This document shows, one piece after another, positions 46,381-55,017 of a stretch of 64,000 bases of DNA. The stretch comes from an uncultured Lachnospiraceae bacterium (GTDB lineage: Bacteria; Bacillota; Clostridia; Lachnospirales; Lachnospiraceae): NCBI GenBank assembly GCA_946554445.1, contig CAMNSD010000025.1:1-64000 (forward strand), in the 5' to 3' direction. Each line of letters starts with the position of its first letter. Within the stretch, counting starts at the first letter, position 1. The notes beneath the pieces are model-generated. The model saw nothing but the letters and a program-made list of their open reading frames with translations, searched no databases and was not told the origin of the DNA. A program made the translations under genes and the position numbers.

Positions 46381-46447
46381 CTCTGCCTACCTCCTTCACA
46401 CGCATGCCGACAGAAACACTCACTGGAACTGAACACAAAATTCTGCT

Positions 46448-47491
46448 TTATCCTATCCGATATAGTTTCTTTGCATTTTCTCCCAATATCATTGCCTTTT
46501 GCTCCGCAGACAGATCAAGACCTTTCACAAAATCCGGTCCGTCCAGCAGCCACTCCGCCCTTACCGGATAAGAAGAACCAAAGATAATATGATCCGCTCC
46601 CAATATCTTTACTGCACATTCCAAAAGTTCCCTGCCCCAGGGCTGTGCATGAGATATTTCATAATAAATATTATCCCTTATCTGCTCACAAAAACAATCC
46701 GTATTCGTATCAAAACGATTCACTGTGTCCTTATTTCCCACAGGTTTTTTTCTAAACATGGAGTCCATATAGGCAAAAAAAGCACCTCCAAGCATGGAAT
46801 GAACCATCTTTAAATCCGGAAGTTCATTAAACATACCGCTAAATACTTCTCTTCCTATGGCAATCGTCTGATCCATACATCTGCCATAAGATCTTCTGAG
46901 ATTATTATACTCATATATACTGCTATAATCTACCGGAATCGGAGAATGATGCACGTACACCGGTATTTTTAACGCATTCACTTTCTTTAGAAACGGTCTG
47001 AACAACTCATCATCAAGGTATTTATTACCATAATGGGAGGATAATTGCACCCCTGTCATTCCCAATTCCTTTACGCATCGCTCTAATTCATAAACCGCTT
47101 CTTTTCCGGCATACGGCGGTATCGCAGCAAGCGCTGTAAAACGGCCTTGTCCCTTTTTGACGTGCTCCGCCATACCATCATTAAATTTTCTGCACATTTC
47201 CAAGGAAAGCCATGCATGGGCACAGGGTACTTTCAAGACTGCCTTGTCCACTCCCGCTGCGTCCATATCTCTTATCTGCTGCTCTATCCGGTATTCCCCC
47301 TGCACATAATTTAAATTCTGGTATCCAACCGGTTCCTCAATGATAATCTGCCTTTTGTCTGTTCCTCCAACCGATTCGCATCTGGCAGCCACACCATACA
47401 CCGCAGGAATGCATCTTAAAAACTCCTCCATCATACTTTCATTTGTAAATAGTTCTTCCGGAATCCAATACATATTTGCATCTATGACCAT
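46448..47491 (-). CDS. ACMSD-type amidohydrolase (amidohydrolase_2) with altered metal site
   Basis: The 347-residue protein from ATG 47491 (GGGAG upstream) has the amidohydrolase-2 barrel pattern: MDAAGVDKAVLKVP, AHAWLSLEMCRKFNDGMAE, FTALAAIPPYAG, ELGMTGVQLSSHYG, VYVHHSPIPV, LKMVHSMLGGAF and HIIFGSSYPVR. The usual N-terminal HxH metal ligands are missing (IDANMYWIP) and the conserved Asp of the FGSDYP block is Ser. In the family such enzymes decarboxylate or hydrolyse aromatic acids with a metal. Loss of ligands points to a changed mechanism or a non-catalytic role. It follows the MATE gene by 44 bp. Confidence 0.75.
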   Translation of the reverse strand: MVIDANMYWIPEELFTNESMMEEFLRCIPAVYGVAARCESVGGTDKRQIIIEEPVGYQNLNYVQGEYRIEQQIRDMDAAGVDKAVLKVPCAHAWLSLEMCRKFNDGMAEHVKKGQGRFTALAAIPPYAGKEAVYELERCVKELGMTGVQLSSHYGNKYLDDELFRPFLKKVNALKIPVYVHHSPIPVDYSSIYEYNNLRRSYGRCMDQTIAIGREVFSGMFNELPDLKMVHSMLGGAFFAYMDSMFRKKPVGNKDTVNRFDTNTDCFCEQIRDNIYYEISHAQPWGRELLECAVKILGADHIIFGSSYPVRAEWLLDGPDFVKGLDLSAEQKAMILGENAKKLYRIG

Positions 47492-47535
47492 ATTTTTCTC
47501 CCTTCTGCTTAGCACTCCATAATATTTATGAAGCT

Positions 47536-48948
47536 TCATCTCAATTTCTTATAATTGTTTTTTAACCATTTGGAAACATTCCTGATTAAAACAGCTGCTA
47601 TTAAAAATGCCAATAAATCTGATAAAGGCATTGAATAAAGTACTCCATCCAAGCCATAAAATATCGGCAGGATAACTGCCCATCCTACACCAAACAAGAT
47701 TTCCCTCACCATCGATAAAATGGAGGACTGCATCGCCTTCCCCATGGATTGCAGATATATGAAAGTTCCTTTATTTACAGTCGCCAATGGCATCATACAC
47801 AAATAGGTACGAAACGCCTTTATGGCAAAAGCAGTATAATACGGACTTTCATTCGCCGCCCCGAAAATATGAATCAGCTGTTCCGGCAAAACCTCTACTA
47901 TGAACAATCCAATTAATCCAACTGCCAGTTCTGCGACCAATAGTTTTTTGAGCAATTCCAATGCCCGGTCCATACGTTTTGCCCCAATATTATAACCGAC
48001 AATCGGAATACATCCTGCAGCCAGTCCCACTGAGACAGAAATGACAACTTGAAAGAATTTCATCACAATGCCAACTACTGCCATTGGAATCTGCGCATAT
48101 TCCGGCTGCCCAAAAATTTCATCTACCGCACTGTATTTCACAATCATATTATTAATAGCCGCCATAGCCGCAACCACCGAAATCTGCGAAAGAAAACTGG
48201 TGATACCCAGAGGAAGGAATCGCTTCATAAGGCCCCTAAAAATGCCAAAGCTTTCTCTTTGCAGTTTTACGGCTTTCATATGAAACAAATACCATACTGC
48301 AAGCAATGCTGTTATTATCTGTCCAGCTATCGTAGCGACAGCCGCCCCCATCATTCCCCATTGCAATGCATAAATACAGATTGGATCAAAAATAATATTA
48401 AAAATGGCTCCTGCCATAATGGAAACCATCGCAAACTTCGGACTTCCATCCGAACGAATAACCGGATTCATCATCTGGCCAAACATATAAAAAGGAATGC
48501 CCACCGTAATCCAAGTAAAATATTCTTTGGCATTGGTAAAAGTCCCCTCATTTACTCTACCGCCAAATACGGTTAAGAACTGATCCTGAAATATAAAATA
48601 TAACATCATGATAAACAGACTGACCAGGACACATACTATAATGGAACATCCTATACTCTTATGCGCATCCTCCTTTTCATTCGCGCCCAGACTGATACTG
48701 ACAAAAGCGCAACAACCATCTCCGATCATGACGGCTATTGCCAGAGCAATTACTGTCAACGGAAATACCACATTATTTGCAGCATTTCCATAAGAGCCAA
48801 GATACGCAGCATTTGCAATATAAATCTGATCTACAATGTTATACAACGCTGCTACTAACAGCGAAATAATACAGGGAACTGCAAATTTTCTCATTAAAAC
48901 ACTAACTTTTTCCTGCACCAGGAAATCGTTTGCTTGATTTACCACCAT
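47536..48948 (-). CDS. MATE-family efflux transporter
   Basis: The 470-residue protein has about twelve membrane segments and the MATE repeat pattern (YNIVDQIYIANAAYLGSYGNAANNVVFPLTVIA; GCIPIVGYNIGAKRMDRA; SMGKAMQSSILSMVREI). MATE proteins export cationic or hydrophobic compounds by sodium or proton antiport. It is first in a short operon with the amidohydrolase gene, preceded by GGGAGGAG. Export of toxic phenolic products is a reasonable but unproven role. Confidence 0.9.
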   Translation of the reverse strand: MVVNQANDFLVQEKVSVLMRKFAVPCIISLLVAALYNIVDQIYIANAAYLGSYGNAANNVVFPLTVIALAIAVMIGDGCCAFVSISLGANEKEDAHKSIGCSIIVCVLVSLFIMMLYFIFQDQFLTVFGGRVNEGTFTNAKEYFTWITVGIPFYMFGQMMNPVIRSDGSPKFAMVSIMAGAIFNIIFDPICIYALQWGMMGAAVATIAGQIITALLAVWYLFHMKAVKLQRESFGIFRGLMKRFLPLGITSFLSQISVVAAMAAINNMIVKYSAVDEIFGQPEYAQIPMAVVGIVMKFFQVVISVSVGLAAGCIPIVGYNIGAKRMDRALELLKKLLVAELAVGLIGLFIVEVLPEQLIHIFGAANESPYYTAFAIKAFRTYLCMMPLATVNKGTFIYLQSMGKAMQSSILSMVREILFGVGWAVILPIFYGLDGVLYSMPLSDLLAFLIAAVLIRNVSKWLKNNYKKLR

Positions 48949-49013
48949 CTTCTCCTCCCTTTTTCTTTTGATTATATCTGGGGAAAAAGATGCAAATCAA
49001 TTCAAATACCCCC

Positions 49014-49042
49014 GGCATTTATCCACTTTACGGATAAATGCC
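49014..49042. terminator. Hairpin after the LysM-GH18 gene
   Basis: GGCATTTATCC / GGATAAATGCC, perfect over 11 bp with a 7-base loop and flanking C/G pairs. Only weak T runs follow in either direction. Confidence 0.6.
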
Positions 49043-49063
49043 AGGGTGTCTATATTTTATTTC

Positions 49064-50203
49064 TCAAACTTTCTGAATTTGGAAGGTATCCGCAAGCAGC
49101 AGCCAGTTCGGCCTGAAAAACCGCATAATCTGCCAATATCCCATCCCTCGCAGTCCATACATTGGCAGAAGAGAAAACTTCTCCCGATAACTTCTCACAT
49201 CTTCAAACCATACCTCATGAAGCTGACCGTCCTTTTCATACTGAAAAAATGGTGACATAGCTACTTCGTCAAACTGAATGGGAACACCGGCCTCTATGGC
49301 AATCCGCACAGCTTCCTGATTGCTTACGGTTGTAGCTCTGGAAGAGCCCTGTACAAAAGGCAGCGTCCAATCGTATCCATAATTGGGGATTCCCAAATCT
49401 ATTTTAGCCGGATCAATACGGGTAACTGCATACTCCACCACCTGCCGGACTTTGTTGACAGGAGCCACCGCCATGGGCGGCCCGTAAGTATATCCCCATT
49501 CATAGGTCATAAGCAGAACACTGTCGGCCGCCTCCCCCAGAAGAGCATAATCCTTTCCCTCATAGAGAAGCCCCGCCTGCGTGTCGGAAGTTTTAGGCGC
49601 CAGAGCTACCGAAACATGATATCCATAAGGAGCAAGAAAATTCTTCACATCCGCCACAAAATCGGCAAAAGGAATCCGATCCTCGGGACGGATATACTCA
49701 AAATCGATGTCTACTCCCTGGAAGTTCTTTTCCTGAACAGTGATAAGAAGATTGTTGAGAAGATTTTCTTTGGCGGTCTGATTGTTTACTACGGCAGTGA
49801 TCAAGAAGTTATTGAAGTTTCCATTAACATCAAGCGGCGTCAGGGTAAGTACAGGCCGCGCTCCTTCCGTAAGCGCGGCATTGATCATAAAAGAATCATC
49901 AAGTGTCGGCGGAACTAATTCCCCCTCTGTGGTAAAGCCATAAGAAAAAACAGAAAGGGATGACAGATAGGGAAGGGTTTCACTTAAGACGTCCCGTTGA
50001 ATAAACGGATAGGCATAGCCATTTACCCAGGCCGGATACGAGGGTTCAGAAGCTTCTCCTGTCGATAAAAGAAGCGCCTGCCCTACCGCCAGGGAGTAAG
50101 GATAGGCAAGCTGATTATTATAAATAACGGAAGATACCGGAATCCCATAGCTTGCTGCGATGGAATCCACGGTATCCCCTGGTTTTACTACATAAATTTC
50201 CAT
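49064..50203 (-). CDS. LysM-GH18 glycosidase (SleL/YaaH-like, spore cortex or peptidoglycan)
   Basis: The 379-residue protein starts with one LysM domain (about 1-47, VKPGDTVDSIAASYGIPVSSVIYNN), followed by a GH18 barrel (about 55-370) with the active-site block GVDIDFEYIRPED, in which the final Glu is the acid. SleL/YaaH enzymes with LysM domains degrade cortex fragments during spore germination; they usually have two LysM domains, here only one. There is no signal peptide, as in SleL, which fits targeting from the mother cell. It stands alone. Confidence 0.85.
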   Translation of the reverse strand: MEIYVVKPGDTVDSIAASYGIPVSSVIYNNQLAYPYSLAVGQALLLSTGEASEPSYPAWVNGYAYPFIQRDVLSETLPYLSSLSVFSYGFTTEGELVPPTLDDSFMINAALTEGARPVLTLTPLDVNGNFNNFLITAVVNNQTAKENLLNNLLITVQEKNFQGVDIDFEYIRPEDRIPFADFVADVKNFLAPYGYHVSVALAPKTSDTQAGLLYEGKDYALLGEAADSVLLMTYEWGYTYGPPMAVAPVNKVRQVVEYAVTRIDPAKIDLGIPNYGYDWTLPFVQGSSRATTVSNQEAVRIAIEAGVPIQFDEVAMSPFFQYEKDGQLHEVWFEDVRSYREKFSLLPMYGLRGMGYWQIMRFFRPNWLLLADTFQIQKV

Positions 50204-50363
50204 AGATTATTCCTAAATGGATTTTAATTTATTCTATGCCTGGAACAACACATGGGTACTACTTATATTTACTCATGTTATAAAAATCTTGATACTTTCA
50301 TCTTGCACAGGCTGCACATACTTTCTGGCAGAGGCAACTCCTACTCTATATCCCTTCTCTTTG

Positions 50364-51278
50364 TTACATCCGTCTTACAATATTTTTCACTTCCGAAAGA
50401 TACATCCTCCCAAACATATTCAGATGATTCAGGAGATGATAAAGATTATACACATCGCGGCGGTATTCATATCCGGGCTGCAAAGGCGATACTTCCCGAT
50501 AAGCATCATAAAAAGCCCTCGGAAATCCCCCGAACAACTCTGTCATGGCAAGATCCGCTTCCGCATGTCCCACATAAACCGCTGGATCGATCAGCCAGGC
50601 CCTGCCATCATTTCCCGTAATCACATTCCCGCCCCACAAATCTCCGTGCAATAAAGACGGGTATTCCGGCTCCACAAGAATTTCATCCAAATGATCGAGC
50701 ATCCGAGCAATCCTTTTCCAATCCTCTTTTTCAAAATAACGCTCTGCATCCCGAAACTGCGGTTCCAGGCGACAATCCCGGAAGAAGGCTGTCCAACTGT
50801 CATATCCTACATTGATCTGCCTGCGCCTGCCAATATAGTTGTCGCCGTCAAAACCATATTTACCGCTTGCAATCAATCCAGCCGTTGACGCATGATGCAT
50901 ATCGGATAGCTGCCTCGCAAAATTCTCCCAATAATCTGCGCTGCGGCTTTTGCCAGAGATAAATTCCAACAGCAGGAAAGAATATCCGCCGCTTTCTTCA
51001 TCTGTTCCAAGGCCAAGAATCTGTGGCGTGGCGATTGTTTCTGTTCGGGAAATCGCCCGTAACCCTTCCGCCTCAGCGCTAAAAAGAGAGGCGTTTTCCC
51101 TGGTATTCGATTTCATGAAAATGCGCCGGCCGCCTGTCAGAACCAATCCATAGGCTTCATTGATATCGCCGCCGGATATACGGTTGGTCTGTTCAATTTT
51201 TGTTCCTTCTCCGAATAGTGAGCATATTGCAGTTTGTAGAGAAGTGAAATGTTGGAGGGTAATTTTAGTTGGTGACAT
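50364..51278 (-). CDS. Fructosamine kinase-family protein
   Basis: The 304-residue protein has the aminoglycoside-phosphotransferase-like fold of the fructosamine kinase family: RISGGDINEAYGL (nucleotide loop), IFMKSN, LHGDLWGGNVI (catalytic loop HGD) and WLIDPAVYVGHAEADLAM (metal-binding DP). Bacterial members deglycate small Amadori compounds or protein adducts. A 160-bp gap separates it from the GH18 gene; no other linked genes are visible. Confidence 0.88.
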   Translation of the reverse strand: MSPTKITLQHFTSLQTAICSLFGEGTKIEQTNRISGGDINEAYGLVLTGGRRIFMKSNTRENASLFSAEAEGLRAISRTETIATPQILGLGTDEESGGYSFLLLEFISGKSRSADYWENFARQLSDMHHASTAGLIASGKYGFDGDNYIGRRRQINVGYDSWTAFFRDCRLEPQFRDAERYFEKEDWKRIARMLDHLDEILVEPEYPSLLHGDLWGGNVITGNDGRAWLIDPAVYVGHAEADLAMTELFGGFPRAFYDAYREVSPLQPGYEYRRDVYNLYHLLNHLNMFGRMYLSEVKNIVRRM

Positions 51279-51355
51279 GATTGTTTTTCTCCATTTGTCC
51301 CAAGCATTTTCGATTATAATCTTATTTTGTCACATAGTCCTATGTATTTTCAGTA

Positions 51356-52516
51356 TTATTCTTCAACCATTTTCAATATACGTTCTCCAAAAATCTCTTT
51401 TACAATGTCTCTCTTAAATTTATTTAAAGGTTCCTCTAAAATTTTCTCCTTAGTACTAGTTTTACCTATTATAAATTTATATAATTCTTTTTCTGAGATA
51501 TATCCCATTTCTGCTAATTCTCTTATTCGATCTGATGAATATCTAAGACTTTTTCTTAACAAATCTTTTGCGTCATTTCTGTGAAATTCATATGATTCTT
51601 CAATTTTAAAAACTTCTTTATATGCATGAATAGCCTTATCTTTTTCAAAAAATTCTATTTTGCATGACGGCCAGTACCTAAATTCTGCAGAATCATCCAT
51701 TGATATCTCGTATGGTGTTTTATCTTCAAAACTAAATTCTTTCATTCCCTTTAATGATGAATTACAAGATTTACAACTTGGAACCAGATTATAAATTGAC
51801 ATAGAAAAATAGGGATATCTACTTTTAGAGTAAAAATGATCTAAGTCAGCTCTGGTTTTCCCTGTTTTTGAATAAATGGGAGTTATATATTGCCTATTAC
51901 AATAGGGACAAGTTCTTATTTTTCTGTGAAACTGCATGATGTAGGGATTCCACTCTCTCAGTCTATCAATAGGTATATCTTTTTCTGCGATATACACTAC
52001 CAATGTTTCTCCAATAATCTTTTCCAGAATTTTTTTTGTTATGTTAGTATTTAGATCTTCTATTTTTGTTCGAATTTCATTCGCTAATTCTATATCACAT
52101 TTTTCTAGTTCAGCATATAATTTCTCTAATATTTCTTTATTGTCATAGCTTGCATGCTGACGCACATTTGATTTCTTCTTTACATATTCTAATAAATAGC
52201 AGCCAAGGTTAGCACTGCTAAAATCGTCATAACCAAACGCCTTTTCAACTGCATTTTTAAACTTTTCATCTTTCTCAAAAATATCTGCATATTTTTTGTC
52301 AATAATTTGTTGTATCTTCCTCAATTGATATGGCTTTCCTATCGCTAGCTGCTTTTTATAATACAAACATAGCGATAAGAATTTCCTTTGTTTTCTTGAA
52401 ATGTATGTTCCATCTCTATACTCTTCTTTCATCTGATTTAATTTATCTACCACATTATCATAAAAGTATTTCTTATGACAAATCAACTCATCTTTTGAAA
52501 TTGTAAGCTTTTGCAT
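51356..52516 (-). CDS. HNH endonuclease of a two-gene Septu-like defence system
   Basis: The 386-residue protein (from ATG 52516, AAAGGA upstream) has a helical N-terminal half and, in the C-terminal half, the zinc-knuckle HNH pattern CPYCNRQYI (about 215), DLDHFYSKSRYP (about 232) and LVPSCKSCNSSLKG (about 255). It starts one base after the stop of the AAA ATPase gene, so the two are coupled. PtuB of Septu has the same domain and gene order but is shorter. It is AT-rich relative to the flanks. Confidence 0.75.
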   Translation of the reverse strand: MQKLTISKDELICHKKYFYDNVVDKLNQMKEEYRDGTYISRKQRKFLSLCLYYKKQLAIGKPYQLRKIQQIIDKKYADIFEKDEKFKNAVEKAFGYDDFSSANLGCYLLEYVKKKSNVRQHASYDNKEILEKLYAELEKCDIELANEIRTKIEDLNTNITKKILEKIIGETLVVYIAEKDIPIDRLREWNPYIMQFHRKIRTCPYCNRQYITPIYSKTGKTRADLDHFYSKSRYPYFSMSIYNLVPSCKSCNSSLKGMKEFSFEDKTPYEISMDDSAEFRYWPSCKIEFFEKDKAIHAYKEVFKIEESYEFHRNDAKDLLRKSLRYSSDRIRELAEMGYISEKELYKFIIGKTSTKEKILEEPLNKFKRDIVKEIFGERILKMVEE

Positions 52517-52517
52517 C

Positions 52518-54494
52518 TTATTTCCTTTGTACCCTCTCCATAACTTCTGCCAACTGTTCCGGTTGTAATTCATTTAATGTTTCAATCAACGCAGAAATCT
52601 TCGTGTGATTTGTGTCATTTCCTTCCATATCCTGTTCTATCACCTCAAGCCTATTTTGCATGATTCTCTTAATAATCGGTTCTCCTATACAAGCAATCAA
52701 TCTTTTTATCTCCTCCAAATCATCCAAACTTTGGCCTTTCTCCCAATCGTTTAGTTTATCCATCGCATATCTCATTTTATCTAACGCATATGCTCCTATA
52801 ATGCCCATATCATCTTTATCTAAAAACATCCCATCCCTGTATAAATCATATATGTTCGCACCAAATGTATTCTCCAAATCTTTCCCTGCTTGGCTGTTAA
52901 GAAAAACAACATTCCCTTTGAGTGCATCAGAAAGCATAATCGGTGAATGTGTTGCAACTATAATCTGAATGTGCTGCCTTTTATAAAACCCGTTAAGAAA
53001 ACTCACTAGGCTTTTCATAAATTTCTGCTGCCATTTTGGATGATAGGAGAGGTCTGCCTCATCCAACAATAAAATGATTGACTCTTTATCCCGTACTTTA
53101 TCGCGCAACGAATATATCCGCGAATACATATTTAATAGATTATATTCACCACTGCTTAATCCTTCCCATCGGAAAGTAAGGTACTCCGCGCCAAAAGCTG
53201 TTGCCTGAAACAACCTATAAAAATCTATGATAGCTTTATGATTAGACTTTGTAAGAAAAAAGAATTTAAAATTCTGGCTTTTTATTCCATATTTTCCCAT
53301 ATTACGTGCAAAATCATTTATTTTTACCACCGCATTCTTTAATTTATCAGTCCGTATATCTGCTATCTCCATCAATTTTTCTATGAACTCAACATTTGAA
53401 TCAAAATAAAATTCTCTCATAAAGTTTCTTAAACTAGTAATCAGCCTTTGAAATTTTCTAGTTGTTCCCTCACCTACCGAATCGGGAAACATAAATCTTA
53501 TATAGGACATCAATATCCCCTTATATAGCCGATATTGAAATTCTTTTGATGATTTCTTATATAACTTATCATATCGTTTTATAATATCTCTGCATATATG
53601 AGCCAATACTTTTCTTAATTGTTTTATATCTTTTATGTTTAATTCAATGTCTCTATCATACTCATAAATTATATTCTCATTCTCTATATCTACCTCTGAC
53701 TTATCATATTGATATATAGAATCTAACACATCATGTTCCTCTTTAAAATAAATATATAATCTCTGCGGTAAAGAAAAGGGAATCCATTCTTGCAAATCAC
53801 TGCCGCTAAATTCTGAAATAAATGTAATTTGTCTTATCATTTCTGAGTCTAAAAAAATTCTTAATTGCACTTCAGTTCCTTTTTCTTGATTTGTAGTTCG
53901 ATAATCAAAATCCTTATATAAAAGACCATTAAAAGATATGTCTTCTACACCAGAAAACACCTTTTGATCATTATATCTATTTCTATCAAAAACATTCGAA
54001 TGAAATATGACAGCTGTGTCTTCCATTTCATGACAAGCAAAAAATCCTCTATCATTGCAGCGCATTCTTCTTATAATATTATCTCTACAATTCTTTATAG
54101 CGATATCTTTTGATGCTTTTATTTCTATTTTATCCAATGTAGAATAAATATAAATATTACTATTTCTCTCTTCCTTCAAAACACAAATATACTTTAAATA
54201 ATTTTTTCCATTACCAGCACTAATTCCTCCCTCGTACGGGAGAATTTCCATCAATAACTCCAGCAGAGTGGTTTTTCCATCGCCATTATCTCCAATTATA
54301 TATGATATCAGTTCTACGTTATCAGAATTATAAAGTTTTGAAGGATACTCATGATTTAATCGGCACTCCAAACATTTATTTTCATTATTTTCAGATTTTT
54401 CGGTTTTAAATTCGAAATGGTATTGACCACTAAAATTAAACTCTTGTTCTCCAAACAACCGATGATTAAATACCATTAAATATAATACTTTCAT
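52518..54494 (-). CDS. AAA ATPase (OLD/RecF-like) of the Septu-like pair
   Basis: The 658-residue protein has a Walker A GDNGDGKTTLLE (about 68-79), a long insertion, an ABC-type signature LSSGEYNLLNM (about 440), Walker B IILLLDEADLSYHPKW (about 468) and the ATHSPIMLSD switch. This is the SMC/ABC-like ATPase class of PtuA and related defence proteins, but longer than usual PtuA. The final residues after about 600 carry an acidic C-terminal tail (LIETLNELQPEQLAEVMERV). It may recognise phage signals and license the HNH nuclease; that is inference. Confidence 0.75.
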   Translation of the reverse strand: MKVLYLMVFNHRLFGEQEFNFSGQYHFEFKTEKSENNENKCLECRLNHEYPSKLYNSDNVELISYIIGDNGDGKTTLLELLMEILPYEGGISAGNGKNYLKYICVLKEERNSNIYIYSTLDKIEIKASKDIAIKNCRDNIIRRMRCNDRGFFACHEMEDTAVIFHSNVFDRNRYNDQKVFSGVEDISFNGLLYKDFDYRTTNQEKGTEVQLRIFLDSEMIRQITFISEFSGSDLQEWIPFSLPQRLYIYFKEEHDVLDSIYQYDKSEVDIENENIIYEYDRDIELNIKDIKQLRKVLAHICRDIIKRYDKLYKKSSKEFQYRLYKGILMSYIRFMFPDSVGEGTTRKFQRLITSLRNFMREFYFDSNVEFIEKLMEIADIRTDKLKNAVVKINDFARNMGKYGIKSQNFKFFFLTKSNHKAIIDFYRLFQATAFGAEYLTFRWEGLSSGEYNLLNMYSRIYSLRDKVRDKESIILLLDEADLSYHPKWQQKFMKSLVSFLNGFYKRQHIQIIVATHSPIMLSDALKGNVVFLNSQAGKDLENTFGANIYDLYRDGMFLDKDDMGIIGAYALDKMRYAMDKLNDWEKGQSLDDLEEIKRLIACIGEPIIKRIMQNRLEVIEQDMEGNDTNHTKISALIETLNELQPEQLAEVMERVQRK

Positions 54495-54531
54495 TCTTGT
54501 AATCCCCTAATAATTTTTAATATTGCAAAAA

Positions 54532-55017
54532 TTACATTTCAACTTTTTCTATCCTACATTGATGTTTTCTGCTTTTCTTCTCATAATTGATTCCGACAAG
54601 CAAAATATTTCCTTTATACTCTTTAAGAACAGACACATATCCTTTACTTTTAATCTGACTGATTGCTCCTTCTGCGGTTTTATCCCATTTTAGTTCCACA
54701 ACCCATGCCGGATTTAGAGATGTACGTTTAGGAAGGAAAACCATATCAGCAAATCCATTTCCTGTCGGCAATTCTCTTACAAGAGTATAATCTCTGCATG
54801 CACTATAATATGCCAGCGCAATCACACTGCTCAAAGAAATCTCATTGTTATATATCAGACTGGAAGAACTTTGCATATGGACTTCTTGTATCATCTGTGC
54901 CACAGCTTTTTCGTTCATCTCCAAAGTTGCCTTAAGTAAAGCTTCCAATGCATCAACCGCCTTTATTACTTCTTCCCACCCATCATTTCTAATCGCTCGC
55001 CAAAAAACACTCCTCAC
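54532..55017 (-). CDS. C-terminal PD-(D/E)XK part (DUF1703 type) of a split AAA/nuclease protein
   Basis: This open frame of 161 codons continues the preceding gene in the -1 frame. It carries a nuclease-like core with GFADMVFLP (Asp) and AWVVELKWDK (E-x-K), as in the DUF1703 (PD-(D/E)XK) domain. Intact relatives have it fused behind an AAA-ATPase-like domain in one chain of about 530 residues. The GTG at 55017 overlaps the upstream stop by 4 bp, but it lies inside what would be the continuous domain, so a true separate start is doubtful. Confidence 0.75.
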   Translation of the reverse strand: MRSVFWRAIRNDGWEEVIKAVDALEALLKATLEMNEKAVAQMIQEVHMQSSSSLIYNNEISLSSVIALAYYSACRDYTLVRELPTGNGFADMVFLPKRTSLNPAWVVELKWDKTAEGAISQIKSKGYVSVLKEYKGNILLVGINYEKKSRKHQCRIEKVEM

